DNA of 64,000 bases from the NCBI GenBank assembly GCA_023053575.1, contig JAKZAP010000001.1, forward strand, positions 21,284,533 to 21,348,532, written 5' to 3'. The translations under genes were made by a program, and so were the position numbers. Source of the stretch: Branchinecta lynchi (lineage: Eukaryota > Arthropoda > Branchiopoda > Anostraca > Branchinectidae). Numbering within the stretch: the stretch's first letter is position 1; each line of letters begins with the position of its first letter. The notes beneath the pieces were generated by a model that made no database searches, was not told the origin of the DNA, and saw nothing but the letters and a program-made list of their open reading frames with translations. Below, piece after piece: positions 44,020 to 54,787 of the stretch.

Positions 44020-44690
44020 GTAAATTTGTCAGCTAACTTTTGTTGCTCTTTACTGGCACTTACGTTTATAAGTAAACATTTTCAGTGTCGTTTACTTACG
44101 ATAAGTGAGCATTTTGCGTATCCATCTTTCTTTCCTGATTACCATTCTTCGGAGTCTGGGAGGGAACCTATAACTTTCTCTGAAAACCTCTCGAGTCTGC
44201 CCGAAGCAACTTGTTCTTGGATGTGTTTCCTCCTACCAGTAGTTACTGAAAGCTTCCATCCTTCAAATTTGACTAAAGAGATTTACAAGTTTGGGCGACG
44301 GTGAACGCATTTGGTAACTATTGGTAGAACTATTGGAGCGCACCCCTGATCTTGTTAACCTCCGATATTGTCTAATCTCTTACAGCAATAGTTATTAAAA
44401 GCTTCCATCGTCCTTCAAATTTGACTGAAGAGATGGTTTGGACGATGGCGAACGCGTTTAATAACTATTGAGAGAAGGTTGGAGCATACCCCTTATCTTG
44501 GTCATCCTAGACTCCCTCAAACCTACTACCAATAGTTACTAGAAGCTTCATTCGTCGTTGAAACCAACGTGAAGGGATATACAGGTTGTGACGACAGTGA
44601 AGGCAATTAGTGACTTTTAGTAACGTAACTATTTAGTAACATAATCGCAATCAAAGAGACGCCTTTTTCACAAAATCGGTCTCCACGATT
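44020..44690. other. Intron 5, diverged direct repeats
   Basis: Related segments recur about 150 bp apart at about 44230-44330, 44395-44480 and 44535-44610 (AGTTACT..AGCTTC, CTTCAAATTTGACT, GAAGRGAT), with further ones at 45005-45120 and 45260-45370 (GGTTGGTTC, CACTCAGTTCCCCACAGAAG). No gene. Confidence 0.55.
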
Positions 44691-44930
44691 TAACTCAGCA
44701 TTGATGAAATTCCTTTTAACATCCTTAACATCTGTTTGTCCAAACCCAACAACACCAGCAACTCCCGAAATGGATCCACCGGATCTGAAATCCCTATGAT
44801 TTTTTTGTATAATAATTGGAGGATTCTCCATCTATGGGGACTCGCGAGAATGCGGAGAGCGAGTCCCTGGGACAAATAAAACGCTGTGCTCCGATCTGTG
44901 ATTCCCCAGTGATCGGCGAGAATACGGCGT
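44690..44930. mobile_element. Family C element, partial
   Basis: It shares ACAACACCAGCAACTCCC, CATCTATGGGGACTCGCGAG and GAGTCCCTGGGAC with the right half of the copy at 56913-57457, ending GGCGAGAATACG. The left half is missing. Lies in LRPAP1 intron 5. Confidence 0.6.
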
Positions 44931-45568
44931 AAAGGATAACATCGTCCGTCAAACCAGCGTGGAGGGATATGTAGGTTGCGACGACGATGAATGCATGTAG
45001 GCTACTAACTATTGATAGATGGTTGGTTCACACTCCTAGCTCATATCTCTTCCGCAAGAATTATACATGGCGTGACTCCATGCCACTCAGTTCCCCACAG
45101 AAGAGCTGAAATCCACTTGTCTTTGTTCGTCGTCTTCTATCGAAGGCCCTTCCTGTCTATAACAGTCATACATACACAAATACAGAATTTTTGAATGCAT
45201 GTATTAATTGTGGATAGAAGGCTGGTTCACACTCTTCAGAATTTTTGAATGCGTTTAGTAACTGTTGATAAATGGTTGGTTCGCACTCTTGGCTCACATC
45301 TCTTCCGCAAGAATTATACAGGTGACGCTATGCCACTCAGTTCCCCACAGAAGAGCTGAAAGCCACTTGTCTTTGTTCGTAGTCTTCTATCGGCCCTTCC
45401 TATCCATAACAGTTATACAAAAACCCAGAATTTTTGAGGATGCATGTATGACTGGTCTATGAACCGTCTTCTTTTAAGCGCAATTCTTTGCCTTTCCCCT
45501 TTTTGCTCTTTTCTCTTAAAACTGTTGATGTGCATCATTACCAGTTAGTTACCAGTTATCCGTTTCAG

Positions 45569-45725
45569 GAATAAGCACCGAGACTTGAAAGACGGTTACG
45601 ACCGATTGCACAAGATGTCGCTTTCCGGCCCAGATGCCAGGGAGTTTGCGGAGCCCAGAGTGCAGGAGCTCTGGGTGGCTGCACAGAAGTCTAACTACTC
45701 GTCGGCCGAGCTGGAATCCCTTCAT
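45569..45725 (+). CDS. LRPAP1: LRPAP1 exon 6: domain 2 end and domain 3 start
   Basis: Residues 205 (completed as R) to 257. NKHRDLKDGYDRLHKMSLSG closes domain 2 (R-H-x-E-L-K..L-D-R-L pattern). Then FAEPRVQELWVAAQKSNYSS and AELESLH open domain 3, where E-P-R-V-x-x-L-W-x-x-A-Q is a family hallmark. The acceptor is GTTTCAG|GAATAA and the donor CAT|GTAAGT, phase 0. This domain normally gives the high-affinity receptor binding. Confidence 0.93.
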
Positions 45726-46203
45726 GTAAGTGTTTTAATTTTTAGGCTTCTTTAGAAATCATTTTCCGATTGTGCAAATCCGCTAATCGTCTACCGCCGG
45801 AAAAGACTTGATTCCCACAGCGTTCGAATTTCACAAGGGGTCCCGAAAACATTTATACTATATTCGAATTTATTAGCAGAAAAAGTATGAAGCCACGGGA
45901 GTGACGATAGAAATAACAAAGATTTTCATCTGTGGGACATAGATACATTCAGGAACCAGTGTTGGGACAAGTACTTCGAATTTGTACTTAGTGACCTGTA
46001 TTGTACGTGAGTACGTGACCGAGACCAATCGTATCTCCTTACTTGAATATTGAACCTCTAATCAACTTCAGATAAAACTTTTACTATTAACAAATTTTCC
46101 GGGTTTTTTCCAGATTCCAGGAGAACTACTTGTCCAGTGAGAAAATGATTTTCATATACGTGTTCAGCATGACTTCTTACCCCTAAATCGACTATCTCAT
46201 TAG

Positions 46204-46636
46204 CTGTTAACAAATATTTTTGTTGCGGCTATCTTCAATTCCGTCGCCCTACCTCACATCCTGTATACTGCACCCTTCTGGAGACTTTTCACCAAAACAG
46301 ACAAAAAACAAGTCCGGTCAACATTCTATCGTTTTGCCAAATATATATTGCGCCTCCCCCCTTGGACGAGAAACTCTAAAATTTCCAGTCGTTATCAAAT
46401 TAGTGATCCACTAACAGCAGTGGAGAAACAAATAGAAACATACAGCCAAAATATTGATCACTACTGGAAATCCCTCTTGCTTTAGTTGTATAGTAAAAGT
46501 TATACTGTGTATTTTGTAAGTTACTTTCTGTCGTATTTTCCTTTCTTTTTCTCTTTTTTTCCTTATTATTTACTCCGTCTTTGTGCCTTGTGTTTATTTT
46601 GACGGGTTATAAATAAAATCATCATCATCATCATCA
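46204..46636 (+). mobile_element. LINE family alpha 3' fragment with ATC-repeat tail
   Basis: One frame reads FYRFAKYILRLPPWTRNSKI and SSRYQISDPLTAVEKQI, matching YYRYAKFLLFLPPW and SRYKLPDISLKLSAI of the 7.4-kb element. It then has a stop, GGGTTATAAATAAA and an ATC microsatellite at about 46616-46637. ATTTTTGTT on the left and ATTTTGTT on the right look like the target duplication. Confidence 0.8.
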
Positions 46637-46688
46637 TTTTGTTCGCCCCTTAATTTGAACCCCTACCACTAAATGTAGGGTTACATAC

Positions 46689-47396
46689 ATTTAGTGCTTA
46701 AAGCAGCATATATGGAATCATTACGGGATGAGTCGAGTGGTTCTTGGGCGTCCCAAATAAAACAAATTTTGGACCAGTGTGGGGTTAGCTCGCTTTGGAA
46801 TAACGGGGAGGGGCAAGGTCATGAAGTAGGAGATGTTGCAGGTGTGGTTAAAAAGGTGTTGATGGATCAGGAAATACAGCTGTGGCAGTGTGATGTCGGT
46901 AAGTTTAGCTCGTTGAGGTTCTACAGAGATGCTAAAGAGACATGGGGGGAAAGTATTTATTTTAAAGCAGGGTTGAATAGGGAGGAGTTAGCGTGGGTGA
47001 TAAGTATGAGGGGTGATTGTTTACCGCTAGGGGATAGGAGGAGGTATGTGGGAAGGGGTTTAAGTCGGATTGGTCCTTACTACTGCCCTATGTGTGGGGA
47101 GATGAATGAGAATGTGTTGCACCTGATGTGTGAATGTAGTGAATTGGATGGGTTGAGGGATGAAGTGTTTGGAAAAAGAGTGTACGATGAGGAATGGTTG
47201 GTTAAAGTAATGAAGGATGAATGTTTTTCGGGAGTTCGCCAGTTGGGAAGATTCCTTAAGCTTTCGATGAAGCATCGTGAAAGATTCATTTAGGTTTATT
47301 AGTAATTTAGTGAAAATTTATTTTTATTTTGTTTTGTATTGCCATGGCCCTCGGGCTTTTTTGTGTAAATATATATCATATCATATATCATATCAT
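46689..47396 (+). mobile_element. LINE 3' fragment with zinc knuckle
   Basis: The ORF at 46694-47293 is the C-terminal part of an ORF2. It has RGDCLPLGDRRRYVGRGLSR, then YYCPMCGEMNENVLHLMCEC (C-x2-C-x8-H-x4-C), then a conserved tail LGRFLKLSMKHRERFI. The 3' noncoding part has GCCATGGCCCTCGGGCTTTT and ends in ATATC-type repeats. It is 5'-truncated, and its open 199-codon frame suggests it is fairly young. Related pieces: 18335-18450, 48150-48430. Confidence 0.8.
46694..47293 (+). pseudogene. LINE ORF2 C-terminal domain
   Basis: 199 codons without a stop, beginning only because an ATG happens to lie near the 5' truncation. It contains the CCHC-type knuckle thought to help bind element RNA or target DNA. 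RT and endonuclease are absent, so it cannot move by itself. Confidence 0.78.
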
Positions 47397-47661
47397 AGTC
47401 CGCCGTCGAACTTGACCTGTCCCTTGATGTAAAGAATCATCACACCAAGTTTCATCAAAATATCTATTTCCCTTCAAGAGTTGTCGTGCTGACAGACGAA
47501 CAGACGGACAACTTTTACGAAGTCACAGGTATCCCTCCACTTACATTGTGAGATCCCAAAAACCAAGTAATTATATTTTGTACTTAAGTAGTACTTGAAG
47601 TAAAATTACTTAAGTACTTCCCAACACTGTTATGAACCTGATCGGTCTTTCGTATCACTCA

Positions 47662-48137
47662 ATTTTTTTTTTTTTTTTTTTTTTTTTCAATCAGTCAAAC
47701 AAGTTTAAACCGAATAGCTAAAAGCTAGAAAAGGTATACAAATTTACAAAATACACAGACACACAAGAAACAAATTAACTAGTAAACTTAAAAGAAATTA
47801 CCAGAAATAAATGATGGGATGAAACTACGTAAAAATTGGGTAGAAGAATTAGCGGGATATGGGGAAAACTGATTGCCAGTATTCCTCTCGGACCGACGCA
47901 CGGAAGACGGGAGGGGAGAGGGGAATTATGGGCCATCTGGGGACAACACGTTATCTTAGCTCCAAATTTGTTTGAAAGAGTATTTCTACGTACAGATAAT
48001 TTAGGAATGTCAAGTTTAATGAGAGCCTCTTCGTATGTAATATTATGATCACCCAGAATGATTCTCATGGCTCTCTTTTGGGCATTTTCCAGACGATCAG
48101 AGAGCTCTGCAGCTCTCTGATTCTGCAGCTCTCTGAA
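47662..48137 (-). mobile_element. LINE fragment with poly(A) and 15-bp target duplication
   Basis: In the minus sense it carries an RT tail (LQNQRAAELSDRLENAQKRA, RIILGDHNITYEEALIKLD, LSVRRNTLSNKF). It then has 3' sequence and a poly(A) tail, visible as a T run at 47663-47687. Both sides carry CTTTCGTATCACTCA (47647-47661 and 48138-48152), a perfect target duplication. It is 5'-truncated, with a small duplication (TGCAGCTCTCTGA) at its 5' junction. Lies in intron 6. Confidence 0.92.
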
Positions 48138-48149
48138 CTTTCGTATCAC

Positions 48150-48430
48150 TCAGCTGGTCAACTTTCTTTTGATGTTTTTTAGGGAAATAAACTGTGTTAA
48201 ACCAAAGTTCTTGAAGAACAGTCATAGGGCTATTACATCTCATACTCAACCACCCACACTTAGGTCGTCTAACTCGCGACATTCGAAAGTCAGATGTTTC
48301 AAGCTTTCTTTCTCGCTTCCGCACATCGAGCAAAAGTAGGGACCAGTAAGCCCCAGTTTATTTCCTAGATATTTCATGTGTGGCCCCAGTGGTAAACAAT
48401 ACAGTCAAGGTCTGGTTCTTTGGACGTTAG
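48150..48430 (-). pseudogene. LINE zinc-knuckle relic, target of the poly(A) LINE
   Basis: In minus sense, TGPYFCSMCGSEKESLKHLT continues FECREL (C-x2-C-x8-H-x4-C) and LWFNTVYFPKKHQKK. It belongs to the same LINE lineage as 46689-47396. The poly(A) LINE inserted at its downstream side. Confidence 0.7.
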
Positions 48431-48709
48431 GTAACCCTGGACGGTGCCAATGTCACCAACTCAAGGGTTCCAGAGGCCATTTATGTAAAAAAAAACATCT
48501 ACCGTTGATCAGTCAGAAGTTTCGTAACAGATAATACAAGGATGTGCCGTTTTAACAGATAACACTTAGGATGTTAGCTGTTATGATTTGGAGGAGTTAG
48601 AGGGGGAAGTGGGTAACTTAAATCTCATGACATCCACACCTCTGGAACGAGTGATCTGTTCTGACGGAACTTGAACGTCATGTTAACTGAACGCATGTTA
48701 ACCGCAAAG

Positions 48710-49028
48710 GGCCCATGATCATTTGTGCCTCATGGGTTTTGCTTACAAATTAATTTCTTGACATGTTCATCTTAACTGCAAAGTACATAAACTAATATTT
48801 GAACAAACGGTACATTTTCCTATTCCCCAAGAGCCCATAATTATTTTTGATCAATGGTTTTCCTTAGAGATGGATTTCTGGCTCCCTTAAAGTGCTCCTC
48901 GTAACTTCAAAATGCAAAAATTATTTTGAACAAACGATGCATTTTCACGATCTCCAGTACCCCATGACCATTTTCGCATCAAGGGTTTTGCTTACAAATG
49001 AATTCCTTAAAGTAGGCTAATCATCCTA
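48710..49028 (-). repeat. Family B array
   Basis: About three diverged units, each with (A/C)CCCATRA(T/C)CATTT..GGTTTTGCTTACAAAT and CTTAAAGT..AACCGCAAAGTA blocks. The opposite orientation is seen at 60615-61020. Confidence 0.7.
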
Positions 49029-49040
49029 ACCGCAAAGTAC

Positions 49041-50515
49041 AACAAGCCCAAAGGTTTCGATGGGATCCCAAAACTGTAATATTTGAAAAAGACAACTGGG
49101 TCTTGTCTTCGCCATACTTCTTGAACATTTTTAACATTAAAATTTAGAAACAGAGTAAGGCCAAAAAGCTAATAATCTGAGAAAATCAAGTTCAGATATG
49201 GATTTAGCACGTATGTTTCATGTCTATTTTACGAACCTGTTCGAAACTTCCTGCCTTACTTCTGCCAAATTTCCGGTTTCGGCCGAATTCCGGGAAAACT
49301 GCTTGTCCGACAAAACAAGACCAAAGGTTTCCATGAGATCTAAAAAATCTGACATTTGATTCAAACAATTGGGTCATGTCTTCGCCATTCAGTCTTTGTC
49401 AGATTCCTTGAATATTTTTTGTGTTAAAATAAGGTTCAAAAATGGATTCAGCATTTCTCCTTGCTTCGATACCGAATCTCTAATCGATTTCAGAAACAAC
49501 TTTGAGCTTCAACCAAATTTCCAGTTTAACCGAATTCGTGATGAACCATTTGTCCAGCAAGAAAACTAAGTTCATATATGGATTCAGAGGACCTCTTTAC
49601 CCCCTCAGTGAAAATCTTATTAGCTTATAAAACATACATGTTTTTACCGTAAATTTGAAATCCCTCCTCTGCCTCTAAAGATAAGACTAAAGGACCCATC
49701 TATGAACTTGACCCGGACTTTACCAGTGAATCCTCATTGAGCAACATCCTCGCTTGAACAACATGTTTCCTCGTTTGAACATTATATATCAACCCCCTCG
49801 ACCGTCGATTACAGTAGATCTCTCCGACGTCACCCAGAATAAACAAATGAATGTCGGCATCCACGCGCAGAGCTATACTAGTTTGTGAATAAAGGGGTAG
49901 GGACTGCTATAGCCGAAAATTGGTCGACAAATTTGTGTCCGACTTCAGCCAGATTCCGGGTGAACTACTTGTCCGGTAATAAAATAACTTACATATTCGG
50001 ATTCAGCATGTCTCCTTGCCCCTAAATCAACTCTCTCAATAGCTTTTAGAAAATATTTAGTTGCACCTTTATTTGAAACCCCCTCCCCCACCCCTAAATG
50101 TTTTGCTACAGAGCCTATCTACGAACTCGACCTTACTCTTGATCCAAAGAATCCTCACACCCAGTTTTATCAAAATATCTCATTCCCTTCGAGAGTTATA
50201 GTGCGCACAGACGGACGGACAGACTGACAACTTTTGGTATGTCATAGGTCTCCACTTACGTTTTGGGATTTTAAAAAGAAAGTTCAAAAACGAATTCAGC
50301 GTATATCGAACATCTAATCAACTTCAAATAAAACTCTAACTTATAGCAAGTTTTTTGGTTTCAACCGGATCCGGGGCGAACTGTGTGTCCGGGTAAAAAA
50401 ATTATTGTCATTTACTGATTCAGCATCTCTTCTTACCCCTAAATCGGACATCTATTGAACTTCAAATAAAACTTTCGCTTTTGACAAATTTCACGGTTTT
50501 GGCTTACAAATGAAT
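49041..50515 (+). repeat. Family A repeat, double-headed copy
   Basis: Head at 49041, one monomer, then a second head at 49312 (AAAACAAGACCAAAGG), monomers, the GGGGTAGGGACTGCTATAGC block shared with 18.6 kb, and a tail to about 50270. Extra monomers run to about 50515. As at 15.0 kb, heads recur directly after monomers. Confidence 0.8.
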
Positions 50516-50530
50516 TTCTAACACCCTTAA

Positions 50531-50967
50531 AGGACACCTGAATCAAGAGTACCAAGTATCATCCCTATCTGTATGACTTCCGTTAGCATTGCCTGCAGAA
50601 AACCCAATCCAAATACGAAATAGTGTTTCCAAGCTATGATTTTTGCTCCATTTTGTATCTGTCCTTATTTCAGTACCGAACAATTTTAGAAATGAACAAA
50701 TGTCTCTAATCAACCCTTCTTCTGGAATATTTTTTAACCAGTTAAGCCAAACGTATATTTAGAAGAAATTCCAATACGTTCCGGCAAGCGCTGTACACGA
50801 TTTGAATGAATCGCGCTTTTTGTCTTGGAGTCTGCATGTGCAAACCTCCAGAAACGAACATCCCTATTTTGAAAACGTCACGCTCAGGAGAATAATGCTC
50901 TCCGTGGCCATGTCTTTAAATATTCTCCATGGTTTGTTCAAGTACGGTTTCATTGTTCAGGTGTCCT
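50531..50967. mobile_element. piggyBac-like TTAA element, copy 2
   Basis: The terminal repeats AGGACACCTGAA / TTCAGGTGTCCT are flanked by TTAA on both sides (50527-50530 and 50968-50971). The flanks read as a family B unit interrupted exactly at its TTAA (GAATTTCTAACACCC on one side, AATGCGAATCTTAACCGCAA on the other), so the empty site is visible. Lies in intron 6. Confidence 0.85.
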
Positions 50968-51129
50968 TTAAAATGCGAATCTTAACCGCAAAGTGAAAGA
51001 AATACTTTTTACCAAAAGATACGTTTTCATGATTTCTAATAATAATAATGATAGCTTTATTTCAGCCAAAGGCGATATAACACAGAACTAATCAAAAACA
51101 CAACAACAGTTAACAAACACTAAAACGCG

Positions 51130-51393
51130 CTAAGGACACACGTCCCTGAGGAGCGCCCTCCTCACAGGAAGGCAGCTGAAAAGGGGACAAGCGACAAGGA
51201 AATTCGCAGACCAGAAAATTCTCTGATGGAGGGACGCTTTGGATCGTCTCACTGCCTCATCCAGTGTACAAAACCTACCGGAGACAAGTTCATGGCTCAC
51301 GCTACAAATCTTTGGGAGTTTGTTTAGGCGGCGGGCAACTAGATTGTACCCAGTTTTAAGTAATCTGGCCGATTTTAGTGAAATGTTGGCCAC
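51130..51393 (-). pseudogene. LINE C-terminal fragment
   Basis: It contains NISLKSARLLKTGYNLVARR and FLVACPLFSCLPVRRALLRD, ending in a stop just before the 3' noncoding part. It is continuous with the RT fragments upstream by order and spacing; no conserved knuckle is seen. Confidence 0.6.
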
Positions 51394-51539
51394 TAGGGAG
51401 ATCCCATAAAGCTAGTAGCAGTAGCAATGAAACAGGTGAGTTTTCACTGTCAGAGCAGTGCCCAAATTTCAGGAAGATCATGTTACCTCGCTTAAACAAA
51501 CACCGGAGGAGCGCGGTAACATGATCGTCATCCCGACAA

Positions 51540-51827
51540 TCATCCCAGAGGGTATAACCCAAATATATAAAAAGTAAGTACTAAAGCGATTTCCTTCCCA
51601 CCAAGCCGTACACCTTTCAAAGGAACGGGTAAGCCGGGTAGGGGGTAGGTAAGCGATTGCAACGTTTTTTCTTTCGTATTGAACAGGATATCGTTGGACG
51701 TAGCATAATCATCGCAAATTCTTAGGAGCTGATTGAGGGCAAAAATGGTGGGCGAAATTAACACGATGTCGTCATAAAATGATTGTAGCAATACCCGTTT
51801 ATGTGGCAACCAGTCCTCGTAAGGCAT
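51540..51827 (-). pseudogene. RT palm C fragment of the 51-53 kb LINE
   Basis: It contains HKRVLLQSFYDDIVLISPTI, where the YxDD box reads FYDD. This is followed by LNQLLRICDDYATSNDILFN and VPLKGVRLG, normal for the post-palm region. Confidence 0.78.
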
Positions 51828-51924
51828 AACTTTAACGAAAGCTCATCAGTATAATAGTATACAGAAGCGGAGATAGAACACCCCCTGGCGTAGACCATTC
51901 CTAATGTGAAAAAACTCACCGAAG

Positions 51925-52227
51925 CTATCTCCCCAACGTACACGAGATCTTCACTGAGTGAAACAAAAATAATACCTTTCTACGCACCAGAATATCTAGC
52001 ATAGTACAGTGGTTAACGTGATCGAACGCCTTAGACGCATCGACAAAACATAGAAACACGGGAGTCGAGAAAAACAGAAAATAATCCACGACAAATTTCA
52101 GAAGGAAAATCGCGAAATCAACTCCACACTTTCGTTTGAAGCCAGACTGATAGGGCGCAGTAATGATCCACTGTTTCATTTGGCCAGCTAAACATTTCTC
52201 AATAGTCTTCGATAGCACCGTAGCCAA
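51925..52227 (-). pseudogene. RT palm A fragment of the 51-53 kb LINE
   Basis: It reads ATVLSKTIEKCL, YQSGFKRKCGVDFAIFLLKF and LCFVDASKAFDHVNHCTMLD. The catalytic aspartate of motif A is present. A frameshift near 51940 removes motif B from this frame. Confidence 0.8.
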
Positions 52228-52404
52228 AGCAATTGGTCTGTAATTATCAGAACTAGATGGATCTGTCGTTCTCTACTTGGGTACCGGCACCAGGTTCACC
52301 GCACCGAATTCAAGCCAGCGTTACGTGTCATCATTCGCACCCTATTTCGTCGAATCCTTCAGTTGTACATAGTTACTTGTCTTTAGTGCCTTAATTTGAT
52401 GTTG

Positions 52405-52823
52405 ACATTGGCATTGCTATTTTTTATAATATTACGGCGCAGTAATTGAATTGATTGATATCATCGGCGTATCAGGCAGGTAAGCATGCCTTAAAAACTA
52501 TTGAACAGCGCCGCTAAAGTGCGCAACTTAAGCACTAAGTGCAAAAAAAATAATTTTGACTAAACCATGCATGCTCATTTTCTTCAAGGGCCCATGATCA
52601 TTTCTGCTTCAATGGTTTTGATTAATAAATGAATTCCTAATTCCCTTATAAAGTTTCACAGAATACGGCTGATGGTAGACCAGGCACTGGTGATGTATCA
52701 CACTGTGTGTGCACATTGGCATTGCTATTTTTTATAATATTACGGCGCAGTAATTGAATTGATTGATATCATCAGCGTATCAGGCAGGTAAGCATGCCTT
52801 AAAAACTATTGAACAGCGCCGCT
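52405..52823. repeat. Direct repeats A-B-A'
   Basis: A at 52405-52515 and A' at 52713-52823 are almost identical 111-bp copies (ACATTGGCATTGCTATTTTT to AACAGCGCCGCT). B (52516-52715) lies between and is repeated at 53530-53729 beyond the LINE linker. The block interrupts the LINE reverse transcriptase. Confidence 0.85.
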
Positions 52824-52836
52824 AGAGTAATACATT

Positions 52837-53130
52837 TTAGCTTGATGCAAACCTCAGATGTCTAGCCGAAATACCATTAACAGACGGAAAATCAGACGAA
52901 GGCAAAAGGGGAAAGCTAGAGCAATCACTGAATAGAATTAAAGAGGGTTTCAGAAACCAGTGCTCAGAAATCTGCCTTGCATGACTAACCGAATCTAGTG
53001 TACTCGCACTTGCCTTAGGCCCAGAAAAGTATCGTCTCCCATGAGTCCAGAAATCCTTCTGACCACCAAGGAGGTCACCAGCCATAGCCTCCGCTTTTGC
53101 AGCTAAAGTATTAGTTTTACACCATTTCAA
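52837..53130 (-). pseudogene. LINE linker of the 51-53 kb element
   Basis: It reads KWCKTNTLAAKAEAMAGDLL, QKDFWTHGRRYFSGPKASAS and VNGISARHLRFAS, the usual linker plus first RT block. It is cut right after this block by the A' repeat. Confidence 0.72.
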
Positions 53131-53354
53131 CTTCGCTCTAAAAGCAGATCGTGCACATTACCTCATGAAGAGCACCGAGCACCGGCCTTCATTAGAAACC
53201 CACGTCAAAAAGCGGCTCTGGAGGCAATGTAAAATTTCCAGACTAAAGAGTTCCATGCAGTAACCTGGAACGGCCTGCCCTTATGCCCAAAAGAAGTAGA
53301 ACTGGGAATAACAGACACAGTCGTGGCAGTCAGAGTGAAATAAAAGGTAGCTAA

Positions 53355-53729
53355 GGGCCCCCGATAATTTGCGCATCAAGTTTTTTTCTCTCTTAAAGGA
53401 TTTCTATAGTCCTCTTAAAGTGTACATCTGAACAGTAAAGTTTGATTAAAACATACATATTTATCATCCCCAAATGCCATCATTTGTGCCTGAAGGTTTT
53501 TTTTCACAGGTGAGTTTCGTAGCTCTATTAAAGTGCGCAACTTAAGCACTAAGTGCAAAAAAAAAATGTTTGACTAAACCATGCATGCTCATTTTCTTCA
53601 AGGGCCCATGATCATTTCTGCTTCAATGGTTTTGATTAATAAATGAATTCCTAATTCCCTTATAAAGTTTCACAGAACACGGCTGATGGTAGACCAGGCA
53701 CTGGTGATGTATCACACTGTGTGTGCACA
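53355..53729 (-). repeat. Family B units and B' repeat
   Basis: Family B-type units (GCCCCCGATAATTTGCGC, CAAATGCCATCATTTGTGCC) lead into B' (53530-53729). B' itself contains a family B unit (GGGCCCATGATCATTTCTGC) and is nearly identical to 52516-52715. Confidence 0.75.
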
Positions 53730-53979
53730 CACGTTAAATCTATGTTTTGAAGATCCGGATCCTTTTCGATGCGTTCATTCTTCTGATTATGCGTACATGC
53801 CCAGGAATTAGCATATTCCCACTTTCATCCTCCGACCCGACGCGAGTGCCAAATGAGCTTCTATCCCTTGTTAGATAATCCCTGAATGTTGTAATCTCTT
53901 GAATCTAGAAATTAAAATGATAGAACGAAGGGAAACTTGTGAAATTTGGCTTCGGTATAGCAGTTATGAATTTCGACTG

Positions 53980-54136
53980 CTCTGTAAAAAGCTTCTCCGA
54001 ATAAGGATGCAATATTGGCTACTGGGATTAATTTTATCTCTATTGGGATAAAATTAATCCGAATTAGGGATAATATTATCTCAATAAATACAAGATTAAT
54101 TCCAGTAGCAATACTGCAAGATTATTTTTTACAGTG
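53980..54136. mobile_element. MITE with CACTGTAAAAA end, copy 2
   Basis: 157 bp. The left end CTCTGTAAAAAGC is slightly mutated and the right end TTTTTTACAGTG is intact. Internal inverted blocks GCTACTGGGATTAAT and ATTAATTCCAGTAGC match the copy at 43578. Lies in intron 6. Confidence 0.8.
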
Positions 54137-54352
54137 TGGGTAGAGTTGAGCGTGACATGCGATAGCTTGGGGCTGAAGTCACTCTCCACGCGTGACAAAG
54201 TCAAATTTCTTTTCGTTATTATATATAATTACATAATAATAATAACTGGGTGCAACCTGTCATGTGCCAATACACACTTTAACTGCAGATATTAATGACT
54301 CTCAACTGCCTTCCCTTATAAGCTATTTGGCGAAGTTTTATTGATTGATTAA

Positions 54353-54657
54353 GAGCGTGTTCCACCCTTCTAACAATAGTTACTATTAGTTACTATTTCC
54401 GTTCCATCCTCACGAAAAGTCACTACGCTGACCGTTCCAACCTTGTCGGAATAGTAACTAATAGTTACTATTTGCTTACCATGCTCGGGAGCGAAGTAAG
54501 CGTAGTAACTACGCATCTCTGTAACATGATTGGTCGGATTCACCCCTGGCGTGAGATCCTGCTGGAAAATGGAAAAATCGTTCCAGCCTTGACGGCAAAA
54601 AGCCAGAATTCGTGACATCATGCGTAGTAACTACGGTAAGTAGGGTGGAACACGCTC
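54353..54657. mobile_element. PIF/Harbinger-like MITE, best copy
   Basis: 305 bp. The ends GAGCGTGTTCCACCC and GGGTGGAACACGCTC are flanked by the 3-bp duplication TAA (54350-54352 and 54658-54660). The terminal inverted repeat extends over about 32 bp with few mismatches (to TAGTTACTA). It has no ORF of its own and lies 130 bp before exon 7 of LRPAP1. Confidence 0.88.
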
Positions 54658-54787
54658 TAAATCTGAAAAAGTGAAAAACATGTTTGTGTTTTTCGCCGTT
54701 TTCGTTCGCTAAAACCAACGTAGCCTATGTATTGAGGTACTGATTAGTGAGGAAGCTTTTCACCATAACCTTGGAATTCCTTTCCAG

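Larger units (their letters stand above)
46020..47575 (+). repeat. Family A repeat split by two LINEs
   Basis: Three pieces read continuously against 21600-22146: monomers 46020-46203, a short middle 46637-46688, and the tail 47397-47575 (ACACCAAGTTTCATCAAA, AACTTTTACG, GATCCCAAAAACC). The gaps are exactly the two LINE fragments. Confidence 0.8.
45957..47639. mobile_element. CAGTGTTGGGA element hosting nested insertions
   Basis: The left end CAGTGTTGGGACAAGTACTT and the right end AAGTACTTCCCAACACTG are inverted. The flanks TCAGGAAC and TTATGAAC agree at 6 of 8 positions, compatible with an old hAT-type 8-bp duplication. Most of its length is foreign: a family A repeat, itself split by two LINE fragments. 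A related left end lies at 42593 with similar upstream sequence. Lies in intron 6. Confidence 0.65.
51039..53345 (-). mobile_element. LINE with split RT, TAA-repeat 3' tail
   Basis: In minus sense it has a linker (VTAWNSLVWKFY, LKWCKTNTLAAKAEAMAGDL) at 52837-53345 and an RT start NGISARHLRFAS. Then comes a 500-bp interruption (52321-52825), then NLVPVPK..NYRPIALATVLSKTIEKC, VFLCFVDASKAFDHVNH, FYDDIVLISPT and a tail to 51130. The 3' end at 51039 has ATT/TAA repeats. It is a separate lineage from family alpha. Confidence 0.82.
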
